This document shows positions 18,233 through 26,650 of a stretch of DNA of 64,000 nt, in pieces. Made by a program: the position numbers and the translations under genes. The first letter of the stretch is position 1, and each line of letters starts with the position of its first letter. Source of the stretch: Halothiobacillus sp045689735 (GTDB lineage: Bacteria; Pseudomonadota; Gammaproteobacteria; Halothiobacillales; Halothiobacillaceae). The notes below the pieces were generated by a model that saw only the letters and a list, made by a program, of their open reading frames with translations, ran no database searches and was not told where the DNA came from. The stretch is taken from assembly GCF_045689735.1 (NCBI RefSeq), contig NZ_CP142685.1, positions 1,550,001 to 1,614,000 on the forward strand, read 5' to 3'.

Positions 18233-20722
18233 TCAATCAAGCGGGTTTACGGTAGATCGCCAGGCAAACGGCCAGGCTTGCTGTCGTGCCGAAGTCACCT
18301 GCCCGTCCTGCCAATGCACCGCACCGGTCTCGGCGGTGAGATACCAGGCCACAGCCTGATGCGCATAACGCGCGCGTACCGTCGCGGCGGGATGTCCAAA
18401 TGGATTGAACGCACCGGCGCTCACTATGGCGATCTGCGGTTGCACGGCGGCCAAAAACTCGGGAGAAGACGAGGTTTTCGAACCATGATGCGGCACCACC
18501 AGCACCTCGGCGCGCAGCAGCCGGCGCGCGGCGAGGTCTCGCTCTGCCGCCGCTTCGATGTCCCCGGTCAACAAGATCGCCCCCTGCGCACCCACCACCC
18601 GCAAAACGCAGGAGCGATTATTCGCCGAACCGCCAACCGTGGCTTGCAAGGTTTGAAAGCGGACGCCGTCCCACTGCCATTCGGCGCCATCCTGACAGGG
18701 GCGCGCGGTCAATACCGCAAGCGGTTCGCCCCGAATGATCGGCACCCCGGGATATGCGGACAGAATCGCGGGCAAACCCCCGGCATGATCGCGGGCGGCA
18801 TGGCTGATGATGACCTGATCCAACCGGGTCACCCCGAGGTGGCGCAACGCGGGCAATACCACCCGTTCGCCGGCATTTGGCGGGCTTTGAGCCGCAGACC
18901 CGGCAGATCCCCACGATGCACCCCAGGATGCGCCCGTGTCATACAAAAGCGCGTGCTGCCGCGTTTGCACCAGCGCGGCGGAGCCTTGTCCGACATCGAA
19001 TACCCACAACGACACCGAACCGGGCGGCGGCAGCCGTTCAGCCGGCCACAGCGCAGGCAGGCACAACATCAGCCCCAATGGGCGCGCCGGCCAGCCGCGA
19101 GGCGCCAAACTCCATAACAGGCCGATCAGCAACAACGCCAGCGCGCCCCACGAGGGCGCCACCCGCTGACTGTCGGGCAGGGCGTGCATCATCAGGGAAA
19201 GCGTAGTCATCAGCCCCTGAACCAGAACTTCCATGCCCGCCAGCAGCCCCACCGCCGCCGTCGGCCACACCACAAATAACACCATGATCAATAAGGATAA
19301 TGGCGTCAGCACGAAGGTAATCAGCGGCACGGCAAAAAGATTCGCGGGAATCGAGGCAAAGGCGACCCGGTCGAACATTCCCCAAACCATCGGCAACAGC
19401 AGCAAAGTCAGCAATACCTGTAACGGGAGCAAAGCCCGCGCACCGCGCCAATGCTGTCGCGGCGGAACCAGAGTGATCAGAACCCATACCGCAGCAAACG
19501 AAAGCCAGAACCCTGCCCCCAAGGGCGAGAAGGGCTGCAGCCAAAGCACCGCCATCAGCGCGAGCAGCCAGAGATCCCACAAGCGCCACGGTCGCCCCAG
19601 CAAAACCCCGGCCAGCACGATCGTCATCATCAAGGCCGTGCGCTCGGTCGGCACCGACATACCGGCCAGCAAGGCGTAACCCCAGGCAGCCGCGACGGCC
19701 ACCCAAGCCGCGACCTGTCGGGTGGGCCGACGGGCGCACCAGGGCGTACGCCGCCAGAAAAAAGCGACCAGGCCGGCAAACACCCCCGCCACCATCCCGA
19801 CATGCAAACCGGAAATGGCCAAGAGATGATTGGTGCCAGTGGCCAACAACACCGACCAGTCGGATTGCGGCAGATAATCACTGTCGCCGATCGACAAGCC
19901 CAGCAACAGCCCCCGGGTGGCGGGATCGACGGCCGCGTTTTCGACGACTGCGAGCAGCTTCGCCCGCCACCAGGCGCGTAGTGACAGCAATTGCGCCGCG
20001 AACCCGTCCGGTGGCAGCGCCTGACCGTGCGTGGCTTGCACGGTGGCCGTGGCGACGATGTGTTGCGAGAACAACCATCGCGCGTAATCCAATCCCCCCG
20101 GATTGACATTGCCACCCGGCGGCTTGAGGCGCAGGGTCAATACCCACCGCTCGCCGCCCTGGTAGTCGGGTCGCTTCGGTCGATAATCTGCCACCCGCCA
20201 GCGCGCTCCGGGAGAAAACCCGGCACAACCGGCCGCCCCATCCGTGACGCGCACCAGCTCAGCCGTCCAGCTCACGCCCGCCGGGCCGGGCTTGGGCAGG
20301 CTTGCCACCGCCACCTCGGCGGTGCAGTTCAAGGGTGCATCAAAAGCGGGCGGCAGTGCTGCCCGTTGCTGGGCGATGTGCGCGAGTGTCCACAGCGCCC
20401 CGGCCAACACACTCAACCCCAACCGTGCCCAGTGCCAACGGCGGCTCGGCGGGGCATACCGCAGAGAAAGCCACACGACCAGCGACAAGCCGAGGCTGAG
20501 CGGCACGCCGATGGGGGTCAGGGCGGGTTCAACCATCCCCATTCCGGCGGCCAGAATCCCCAACGCCGCCGCCCAATTTGGCCAATCCGGCCAGTCGGGA
20601 CGGGCGAACGGCCAGAGCCAGGCCAGCAAGGCGCCCGCGACCCAGGCAAACAGCCAGCCGGACGCCCAGCGCGGAGCGGCGGCGTGAGGAGGATCAACGA
20701 CGAGGCGAGCGGGCGAATCCAT
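18233..20722 (-). CDS. comEC: ComEC/Rec2 DNA uptake channel
   Basis: 829 residues. Inner-membrane protein that passes single-stranded DNA into the cytoplasm during natural transformation. An N-terminal block of membrane helices and a DUF4131-type segment precede the competence domain (LLAISGLHVGMVAGVFAGLV, AWVAVAAAWGYALLAGMSVPTERTALMM). The C terminus is a metallo-beta-lactamase domain: SLWVFDVGQGSAALVQT, the metal box SHAARDHAGG, and VVPHHGSKTSSS. The full set of domains argues for an intact gene. It is 18 bp downstream of cheR on the same strand. Natural competence fits the presence of acquired cassettes nearby, though this is only circumstantial. Confidence 0.95.
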   Translation of the reverse strand: MDSPARLVVDPPHAAAPRWASGWLFAWVAGALLAWLWPFARPDWPDWPNWAAALGILAAGMGMVEPALTPIGVPLSLGLSLVVWLSLRYAPPSRRWHWARLGLSVLAGALWTLAHIAQQRAALPPAFDAPLNCTAEVAVASLPKPGPAGVSWTAELVRVTDGAAGCAGFSPGARWRVADYRPKRPDYQGGERWVLTLRLKPPGGNVNPGGLDYARWLFSQHIVATATVQATHGQALPPDGFAAQLLSLRAWWRAKLLAVVENAAVDPATRGLLLGLSIGDSDYLPQSDWSVLLATGTNHLLAISGLHVGMVAGVFAGLVAFFWRRTPWCARRPTRQVAAWVAVAAAWGYALLAGMSVPTERTALMMTIVLAGVLLGRPWRLWDLWLLALMAVLWLQPFSPLGAGFWLSFAAVWVLITLVPPRQHWRGARALLPLQVLLTLLLLPMVWGMFDRVAFASIPANLFAVPLITFVLTPLSLLIMVLFVVWPTAAVGLLAGMEVLVQGLMTTLSLMMHALPDSQRVAPSWGALALLLIGLLWSLAPRGWPARPLGLMLCLPALWPAERLPPPGSVSLWVFDVGQGSAALVQTRQHALLYDTGASWGASWGSAGSAAQSPPNAGERVVLPALRHLGVTRLDQVIISHAARDHAGGLPAILSAYPGVPIIRGEPLAVLTARPCQDGAEWQWDGVRFQTLQATVGGSANNRSCVLRVVGAQGAILLTGDIEAAAERDLAARRLLRAEVLVVPHHGSKTSSSPEFLAAVQPQIAIVSAGAFNPFGHPAATVRARYAHQAVAWYLTAETGAVHWQDGQVTSARQQAWPFAWRSTVNPLD

Positions 20723-20740
20723 GCCCCAGCAAACCGAGCG

Positions 20741-21544
20741 CTAGGATTTCAGGCGGAAGGCCATGCCGCCCCCCGGCAAGCGCTCGGTCGTAAAGCGGTC
20801 ACTCAGGGACTGCACCGATTCCGAGGCACCCAGAATCAAAATCCCGCCCGGCACCAGCGCATTGGCCAGGTGTTCAACGATTTTGCTTTTGGTCTCGCGC
20901 GAGAAATAAATCAGCACATTACGGCAGAAGATGAGATCAAACCGCCCCAATCCGGTCGGCGCCTCCAGCAGATTACTCACCTGAAAACGCACCCGACCGC
21001 GGATCTCGGCATTCAGCTGCCAGCCGTCCGGCACGCGCTGAAAAAACTGCTGCTTGCGCGCAGGGGAAAGCCCGCGCCCGAGCGAAAGGTCATCGAACAC
21101 CCCGAGTTTTGCCTGTTCGACAACCCGCGAAGATAAATCCGTGCCGACGATTTCCACTGTGAACGGCAGCTTGCGTTCACTGGCCAACATGCTGATGGAA
21201 TAGGCTTCTTGACCGGTCGAACAAGCGGCAGACCAAATACGCAATTTCGACTTTTTCGCCGCAATGGCTTCGGGGAAGAACACATCCCGCAGCGCCGTGA
21301 AGGGATATTCATCCCGAAACCACAACGTTTCATTCGTGGTCATGGCTTCGACCACCGCTTTTTCCAACACGGCATCGCGTTGTTGCAGCAAGCGGCGCAG
21401 CAGCTCATCCATGCTGGGCAGCGCCAGCTCCCGCACGACTCGTCCCAAGCGGGTTTCGACCAGATAACGCTTGTCGGCACCGAGCAGAATGCCACTGCGC
21501 CGCTCCAGCAGATCACAGAATTGTTGGTATTGCGCGGGCTGCAT
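20741..21544 (-). CDS. cheR: Chemotaxis protein methyltransferase CheR
   Basis: 267 residues. Methylates glutamates of chemoreceptors using S-adenosylmethionine. It has the N-terminal helical domain (YQQFCDLLERRSGILLGADKRYLVETRLGRVV), the conserved TTNETLWFRDEYPF, the SAM-binding IWSAACSTGQEAYSISML, the aspartate in VGTDLSSRVV, and FDLIFCRNVLIYFSRE. It lies 14 bp downstream of cheV. No receptor, cheA or cheW gene is in the window, so the partners are elsewhere. Confidence 0.96.
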   Translation of the reverse strand: MQPAQYQQFCDLLERRSGILLGADKRYLVETRLGRVVRELALPSMDELLRRLLQQRDAVLEKAVVEAMTTNETLWFRDEYPFTALRDVFFPEAIAAKKSKLRIWSAACSTGQEAYSISMLASERKLPFTVEIVGTDLSSRVVEQAKLGVFDDLSLGRGLSPARKQQFFQRVPDGWQLNAEIRGRVRFQVSNLLEAPTGLGRFDLIFCRNVLIYFSRETKSKIVEHLANALVPGGILILGASESVQSLSDRFTTERLPGGGMAFRLKS

Positions 21545-21558
21545 GCGGGTGACTGATT

Positions 21559-22518
21559 TTATCCAATGGCCGATGCGGTCGCGTGCTCGGCCTGCTGGCG
21601 AATCGCTTCCGCCACAACGCGCGCCAGATCATCGGGATGGAATTTGGGGATAAACCGGTTGGCGCCCACATTTTTCACCATCGACTCGTTAAACACTCCG
21701 CTCAGGGAAGAATGCAAAATCACATACAACGATTTGAGCCGTGGATCCCGCCGGATTTGGGTGGTGAGCGCATAACCATCCATGATCGGCATCTCGATAT
21801 CCGAAATCACCAGCCGGACGCGCGCCAGTTGATCGGGCGATTCGTCCGCCCAGCGCCGCAAGAGGTCGAACGCCTCCTTGCCGTTGGCCACCGCCACGGA
21901 CTCCAGACCCATCTGCTTCAGAGTATTGCGCACCTGATTGCGCGCCACCAGCGAGTCATCGGCCACCAGCACGATGCCATCGGCCGAGAGTCCCTTGACA
22001 TCGTGCAGCACATCCGCCGAAATGGTTTCGTTCGTGCCCACGACCTTCGAGAAGATTTGTTCGACATCGATGATTTCGACCAACACCTGATCGACCCGCG
22101 CCACTGCCGTCAAAAAATTCGAGGTATTGGTGCCCGACGGCGGGGGCATGATCTCCTTCCACGACAGGTTGACGATCCGGTCCACCGAGTGCACCAAAAA
22201 GCCCTGCACCGCACGGTTGTATTCCGTGATGATGACAAACGACTCCGCAACCTGCGCGGGCGTCATTGGCGGAGAGCCAATCGCGTCGGACAGGTCGATG
22301 ATGGTGATGGTATTGCCCCGCACATCCGCAATGCCCCGCACGGCCGATGCGGCTTTCGGCACATCGGTCAATTTGGGGCAACGAATCACTTCACGCACCT
22401 TGAACACATTGATGCCAAAGCGCTGTTCCTGACCCAACCCGAATACCAGCAACTCCAGCCGATTGTGGCCGGCCAGCCGGGTGCGAGAATCTACCGACGA
22501 AATCACATCTTTTTTCAC
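21559..22518 (-). CDS. cheV: Chemotaxis coupling protein CheV (CheW + receiver)
   Basis: About 319 residues from the GTG at 22516-22518. Residues 1-160 form a CheW domain that couples receptors to CheA (RLELLVFGLGQEQRFGINVFKVREVI, GIADVRGNTITIIDLSDAIG). Residues about 185-310 form a receiver with IVLVADDSLVARNQV, the phospho-acceptor in LVISDIEMPIMDGYAL and the lysine in RFIPKFHPDD. Longer in-frame starts exist, but the family begins close to VDSRTRLAGHNRLELL, which matches this start. It is first in a run with cheR and comEC. Confidence 0.93.
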   Translation of the reverse strand: MKKDVISSVDSRTRLAGHNRLELLVFGLGQEQRFGINVFKVREVIRCPKLTDVPKAASAVRGIADVRGNTITIIDLSDAIGSPPMTPAQVAESFVIITEYNRAVQGFLVHSVDRIVNLSWKEIMPPPSGTNTSNFLTAVARVDQVLVEIIDVEQIFSKVVGTNETISADVLHDVKGLSADGIVLVADDSLVARNQVRNTLKQMGLESVAVANGKEAFDLLRRWADESPDQLARVRLVISDIEMPIMDGYALTTQIRRDPRLKSLYVILHSSLSGVFNESMVKNVGANRFIPKFHPDDLARVVAEAIRQQAEHATASAIG

Positions 22519-22789
22519 GGCTATCCAACCTTGTCGCAACTTTGTCACTGAGCGCGAAGGCAATCCGCCTCGCGGGAATTTACCCGGCACCCAACCACCC
22601 GACAATCCTGTCGTGCGGGCGCATGGCACACATGGGCGGAGCCTTCATGAACGCGGTACTCATAAACGGGCAGCGCGCCCGCCGGGTTCTGGTTTAGATT
22701 GTATCGTCCAAAGTGCGCCGTTCTTTAACAGGCCGTTGAAAAACTACTGCGGTGAGCCATCTGCAGCGTTGCGCGGTGCTCGCTCCCTC

Positions 22790-22846
22790 GCCTATCGCCT
22801 GAGTTAAGCGGCGGCGAAGCCGTCCGCCTTGAACGAACTGTTAGCT
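22790..22846 (-). other. attC-like recombination site of the inserted cassette
   Basis: On the minus strand the site runs from AGCTAAC through GTTCGTTCAAGGCGG and the central CGGCTTCGCCG hairpin to CCGCTTAACTCAGGC and then GATAGGC. This is the layout of an integron attC: complementary outer boxes, paired L boxes and an imperfect stem of about 57 bp. The final core is GATAGGC instead of GTTAGGC because the last six bases come from the target repeat. The other cassette boundary, GTTAGCTGCC, is at 23121-23130 on the minus strand. The 92-residue gene ends inside the site, as is usual for cassettes. Confidence 0.75.
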
Positions 22847-23119
22847 GCCGCTTCGGTTACGGCGAATGTTACCCCGTAGAGCAGCGCCAACCCAAGCTCC
22901 GATGGCGAGCATTGCAAAAACCACGGGGATAGCCATAGCTGCCACACCAAACAGGACAGTGAAATTGGCGCCGCCAAGGATGCTAGAGGCGACGAGGCCG
23001 GCTAGAGCACATGCCGTCAGGGCTGCTCCCCATACAATGATGCGCTTGGGCTTCACGAAAGCCGCCAAAAGCGCTCCGCCGCCAATCAATACGATCCATG
23101 TGATGTACGCGGTATCCAT
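22841..23119 (-). CDS. Cassette-borne small membrane protein of unknown function
   Basis: 92 residues with three hydrophobic segments (ITWIVLIGGGALLAAFV, IIVWGAALTACALAGLVASSIL and VLFGVAAMAIPVVFAMLAIG) and a basic tail RGNIRRNRSGS. I do not recognise the family; small multi-helix membrane proteins are common in integron cassettes. The ATG comes about ten bases after the cassette boundary and has no Shine-Dalgarno sequence. Its TAA stop overlaps the attC site. Expression would depend on an outside promoter. Confidence 0.65.
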   Translation of the reverse strand: MDTAYITWIVLIGGGALLAAFVKPKRIIVWGAALTACALAGLVASSILGGANFTVLFGVAAMAIPVVFAMLAIGAWVGAALRGNIRRNRSGS

Positions 23120-23274
23120 AGGCAGCTAACTATTTAATATGTCTCGGTCGCTGTGCGCCGGGCGCCTTGCATCTGGCCATCCTCGCTACATTTTTCAACG
23201 GCCTGTTAATTCCAGGCAAAATTCACACGGACGGCTTCCTTCATCCGATCCCAAAAATCGGTCACTTGAGCGGA

Positions 23275-23757
23275 TCATTTAGGCGAATCCCCGGGCCGCC
23301 GCTCGGATACGACGGTGATTCGTGCCCGGGTGCTTTCCGTTTGAGCAACGACCTCACCTTCGTAAACCCGTCCCGCCCCATGCCGACGGTTGGCCCAGTG
23401 CTCGGCCTGCCGCGTCAGCCAAAGCCCGAGCCCAAGCCGACGCAGTGCCGGAATGACCAGCCACAGCCCCACCAGATCGGTCAACGGCCCCGGCAGAATC
23501 AGCAGCACCGCCCCGACCCAAGTCGCCAGCAGGCCAGGCATCCCCAGACCCTGGGGCGGCGGCGTCATGCGCCAACCCTGCCGAGCGCCAATCTGTTCGG
23601 CCAATTGCGCGCGCGCGCGATTCAGCAAGACGATCCCCAAAATGGCCGTGCCCACAATCCAGGCCAGCGTGAACCAAAAACCAAACGCCGCCGCCATCGC
23701 GATCAACAGCAATAGCTCGATCAGCGGCAACCAGGCAATAAACACAAGTGGATTCAT
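23275..23757 (-). CDS. fxsA: FxsA family membrane protein
   Basis: 160 residues from the ATG at 23755-23757 (AGGG nine bases upstream). The N terminus MNPLVFIAWLPLIELLLLIAMA and the next helices (FWFTLAWIVGTAILGIVLLNRAR, GLLATWVGAVLLILPGPLTDLVGLWLVIP) match FxsA, including the conserved PG-x-x-TD turn. FxsA is a cytoplasmic-membrane protein known in E. coli for reducing exclusion of phage T7 by the F plasmid; its normal job is unknown. Monocistronic here, flanked by repeat elements on both sides. Confidence 0.88.
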   Translation of the reverse strand: MNPLVFIAWLPLIELLLLIAMAAAFGFWFTLAWIVGTAILGIVLLNRARAQLAEQIGARQGWRMTPPPQGLGMPGLLATWVGAVLLILPGPLTDLVGLWLVIPALRRLGLGLWLTRQAEHWANRRHGAGRVYEGEVVAQTESTRARITVVSERRPGDSPK

Positions 23758-23992
23758 GATAAGCAACCCTGATGACTCAATGGGGTGCAAAACCCCGAGA
23801 TTCTTCGCATACTCCTTATGATGCACCCAAAGTGATCTGTTCTGCGTAAATTTCTTTGCCGATCCAGAGCGCCTCGGCATTAAGCCAACGCATTGAACCG
23901 AGGCATTGAATGATCGCCGAGCCCCGGCCAGCGGAATTTCAGGTGGATCGCAGGGTCGGAACCTTGGCGAAGGCCGCAAGTCCAGATTCATC

Positions 23993-24135
23993 GGGCACCT
24001 CGAAAAACCGTCACGAGCGGACGGAGTGCAAGGAGTCCCGCAGCGAATCCCCGAGACATATCAGGTGGATAAGCGAGGGGTGAGGGAGGAAACGACGCCG
24101 CAATCTGTTCGCGCAGTAGGTTTCTCGAGGTGCCC
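23993..24135. mobile_element. MITE-like element with 17-bp inverted repeats and 4-bp target duplication
   Basis: Ends GGGCACCTCGAAAAACC (23993-24009) and GGTTTCTCGAGGTGCCC (24119-24135) match as inverted repeats at 16 of 17 positions. CATC flanks both sides (23989-23992 and 24136-24139), a 4-bp target duplication. The interior has no convincing gene but contains GAGACATATCAGGTGGATAAG, here with the last core decayed relative to the dxs-side copy. It fills most of the 425-bp gap 23758-24182 between fxsA and dsbD; in the rest of that gap I see no gene. It is 47 bp upstream of dsbD and may affect its expression. Confidence 0.82.
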
Positions 24136-24182
24136 CATCGCAACGATCATCCCGATGATCCTTAACAGGTAGAGAGTTCAAC

Positions 24183-26549
24183 ATGCGCCCGTTCCACTTT
24201 GTGAATCCCTTCAAACGACTGCGAACCAGACTACTCTGGGGATTGCTGGGGGTCGGTGTTCTGGCCGGCGTAGCTCCGGCGACTCAAGCCGATGACATGC
24301 TGAGTCCCGAGCAAGCCTTCCACGCCAGTGCCCAAGTAGACGGCCAGACCGTTCAGCTCAATTTCAGCGTCGCTACCGGCTATCACCTGTATCGCGACCG
24401 GATCGTCATCACCCCGCAAAACCCTGCCGTCTCGCTCGGCAAGCCGGTATTCCCGGAAGGGGAAATCGATAACGACCCCTATTTTGGCAAGCTCGTTGTT
24501 TACAAAAAAGATTTCAGCCTACCCGTGCCCATCCTCAGCAGCCCGGCGGGTGAAACCACGCTCAAGGTGAAATACCAAGGTTGTTCGGATGTGGCCGGGG
24601 TCTGCTACCCACCGCAAACCCAAACCTTGAATGTCACGCTGCCTGCGGTCACGGCGGCGGGCAGCAGCCCGACCACCCCGCCCGCCGCCAAACCGATGGC
24701 CAGCCTCAGCAGCCTCGCCGGATTGGGTGGCAGTGGCGCGGGCGGGGACGAACCCCTGCCCCCCGAGGAAGCCTTCAAGCCGAGCATTCAGGTGCATGGG
24801 GATCAGGTCGCCCTGCATTGGGACATCGCACCGGGCTACCATCTGTATCGGGATCGCATCAAGGTCGCGCTGACCGATTCTGATGCGAAAATTCAATCCG
24901 CCACCCTCGATCAGGGCATCCTCGATCATGACCCTACGCTGGGGGATGTGTTTATTTTTCACACACAAGCGAATGCCGAATTGACCCTTAAGCCGGGGCA
25001 AAAAGGCAGCGCTGTGCTAATTGCGGGCTATCAAGGCTGTGCGGAACAAGGGCTGTGCTATCCGCCGCAAACCCAAGCCTGGACGATCGACTTCAAATCC
25101 GGCAGCGCTCAAGCGCTCGACTCCGCGCCCAAAGCCACGCTCACCCCGGTCGTCGAGCTGCTGAACCCACAGGCCAAACCCGCCATTGCGGCCAGCCACA
25201 CACCCGAGGCCAGTCAACCCGCTGCGGCGACTACCGGCCAACTCAGCGCCACCGATGCCATCACCCAGAAGCTGAAAACCGGCAGTCTGTGGACGATCAT
25301 CGTCGGCTTTTTCCTCCTCGGCTTACTGCTGGCGTTTACCCCCTGCATTTTCCCGATGATTCCGATTCTAGCGGGCATCATCGCTGGGCAAGGCGAGAAG
25401 ATCACCCCCCGCAAGGCGCTCCTGCTCTCCGTCGTCTATGTCCTCGCCATGGCCGTGACCTACACCATCGCCGGGGTGCTGGCCGGGTTGTTTGGCTCGA
25501 ACCTGCAGGCGGCCTTCCAGAATCCGTGGATTCTCTCGGCCTTCGCGGCGGTTTTTGTCGCCCTGGCCTTGTCGATGTTCGGCTTTTTTGAACTCCAGCT
25601 TCCCTCCGCGCTGCAATCGAAGATCATGCAGGTGCAGAACAATCAGCAGGGCGGCACCCTGATCGGCGTGGCCGTGATGGGGCTGCTTTCTGCGTTGATC
25701 GTCGGCCCCTGCATGGCACCACCGCTGGCGGGCGCGCTGATTTACATCGGCCAGACCGGCGACGCCCTGTTAGGCGGCACCGCGCTGTTCGCCATGAGTC
25801 TCGGCATGGGGCTGCCCTTGATCATCGTCGGTACGCTGGGCGGGAAATTCCTGCCCAGGGCAGGCGGCTGGATGGATGCCGTCAAGGCGGTGTTCGGCGT
25901 CATCATGCTCGGCGTCGCCATCTGGATGCTCGAACGCATCGTGCCGGATGTCGTCGCCCAACTGTTGTGGGGCATGCTGCTGATCGCTTCTGCCGTATTC
26001 CTGGGGGCACTCACCACCCTGGATGGAAATGCCAGCGGCTGGCGAAAACTGTGGAAATCGCTCGGCGTCCTGCTGCTCCTGTGGGGCAGCCTGATCCTGG
26101 TTGGCGTCGCTGCGGGCGGCAAAGGCTCGGTGCTGGCGCCACTCAGCGGGCTGTCTTTAGGCGGTGGATCGTCCTCCGCGTCCACAGGTGTCTCATTCAC
26201 CCGCATCAAAAATCTGGCCGAACTCGACCAGCAACTGGCGGCGGCCAAAGCAGCGGGTAAGCCGGTGATGCTCGACTTTTATGCGGACTGGTGCGTCGAA
26301 TGCAAAAAAATGGAGCACGATACCTTCAGCGATCCAGGCATCGTGGCGGCGCTCAAGCCATTTGTGCTGCTGCAAGCCGATGTCACCGCCAATAACGCGG
26401 ACGATAAAGCCTTGTTCAAGCGCTTCGAAGTGTTAGGCCCCCCCACCATCGTCTTTTTCAATGCGCAGGGGGTTGAGCAAAAAGCCCAGCAAGTCGTGGG
26501 CTACGAAGCACCCGACCGCTTCCTGCGCCACCTCGAAGCGGTGCACTGA
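24183..26549 (+). CDS. dsbD: Thiol:disulfide interchange protein DsbD with duplicated N-terminal domain
   Basis: 788 residues, against about 565 in E. coli. It carries reducing equivalents from cytoplasmic thioredoxin to periplasmic proteins. After the signal peptide there are two alpha domains in tandem (about 40-150 and 195-305), each with the cysteine pair in the family motif: YQGCSDVAGVCYPPQ, and YQGCAEQGLCYPPQ. The central membrane domain (about 370-620) has its redox cysteines in FTPCIFPMIPILAG and VGPCMAPPLAGALI. The C-terminal thioredoxin domain has YADWCVECKKME near 703-706. All six canonical cysteines are present, plus two extra from the duplication. Confidence 0.95.
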   Translation: MRPFHFVNPFKRLRTRLLWGLLGVGVLAGVAPATQADDMLSPEQAFHASAQVDGQTVQLNFSVATGYHLYRDRIVITPQNPAVSLGKPVFPEGEIDNDPYFGKLVVYKKDFSLPVPILSSPAGETTLKVKYQGCSDVAGVCYPPQTQTLNVTLPAVTAAGSSPTTPPAAKPMASLSSLAGLGGSGAGGDEPLPPEEAFKPSIQVHGDQVALHWDIAPGYHLYRDRIKVALTDSDAKIQSATLDQGILDHDPTLGDVFIFHTQANAELTLKPGQKGSAVLIAGYQGCAEQGLCYPPQTQAWTIDFKSGSAQALDSAPKATLTPVVELLNPQAKPAIAASHTPEASQPAAATTGQLSATDAITQKLKTGSLWTIIVGFFLLGLLLAFTPCIFPMIPILAGIIAGQGEKITPRKALLLSVVYVLAMAVTYTIAGVLAGLFGSNLQAAFQNPWILSAFAAVFVALALSMFGFFELQLPSALQSKIMQVQNNQQGGTLIGVAVMGLLSALIVGPCMAPPLAGALIYIGQTGDALLGGTALFAMSLGMGLPLIIVGTLGGKFLPRAGGWMDAVKAVFGVIMLGVAIWMLERIVPDVVAQLLWGMLLIASAVFLGALTTLDGNASGWRKLWKSLGVLLLLWGSLILVGVAAGGKGSVLAPLSGLSLGGGSSSASTGVSFTRIKNLAELDQQLAAAKAAGKPVMLDFYADWCVECKKMEHDTFSDPGIVAALKPFVLLQADVTANNADDKALFKRFEVLGPPTIVFFNAQGVEQKAQQVVGYEAPDRFLRHLEAVH

Positions 26550-26572
26550 TGACCCGCTGAGGTATCCCTGCC

Positions 26573-26613
26573 CCAAACGGGAATCGCTGGTTTAATCAGC
26601 GCGCCCCGTTTGG
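26573..26613 (+). terminator. Two-tier hairpin after dsbD
   Basis: Outer arms CCAAACGGG (26573-26581) and CCCGTTTGG (26605-26613), and inner arms CGCTG and CAGCG around a seven-base loop. The hairpin sits 24 bp after dsbD. It is followed by only two T residues before the nadK -10 box, so termination efficiency is uncertain. Confidence 0.6.
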
Positions 26614-26620
26614 TTATACT
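26614..26620 (+). promoter_or_regulatory. -10 element for nadK
   Basis: TTATACT directly abuts the dsbD hairpin. No good -35 hexamer is visible, since its place is taken by the hairpin. Transcription would begin close to 26627, leaving a very short leader before nadK. Confidence 0.45.
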
Positions 26621-26650
26621 GCGCCGACCTTGGCTTTCGTTGGGTGCTCC

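Larger units (their letters stand above)
22725..23209. mobile_element. Short inverted-repeat element interrupted by a gene cassette
   Basis: Perfect 19-bp terminal inverted repeats: TTAACAGGCCGTTGAAAAA at 22725-22743 and its complement at 23191-23209. Without the inserted cassette (22796-23129) the element would be 151 bp, close to the 143-bp element at 23993. Read on the minus strand, the outer arm ends GAGACATATTAAATAG and the inner arm resumes ATAGGCGAGG. Joined, they recreate the core of the element upstream of dxs, which has GAGACATATCAAGTA followed by GATAGGCGAGG. No transposase is present, so it is MITE-like. No clean target duplication was found (flanks ttct and ttcc differ). Confidence 0.8.

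Noticed and set aside
22841..23119. The 92-residue protein as a phage or toxin-antitoxin component.
   Set aside because: It has three plain hydrophobic segments, no partner gene and no toxin motif. It was left as an unknown membrane protein.
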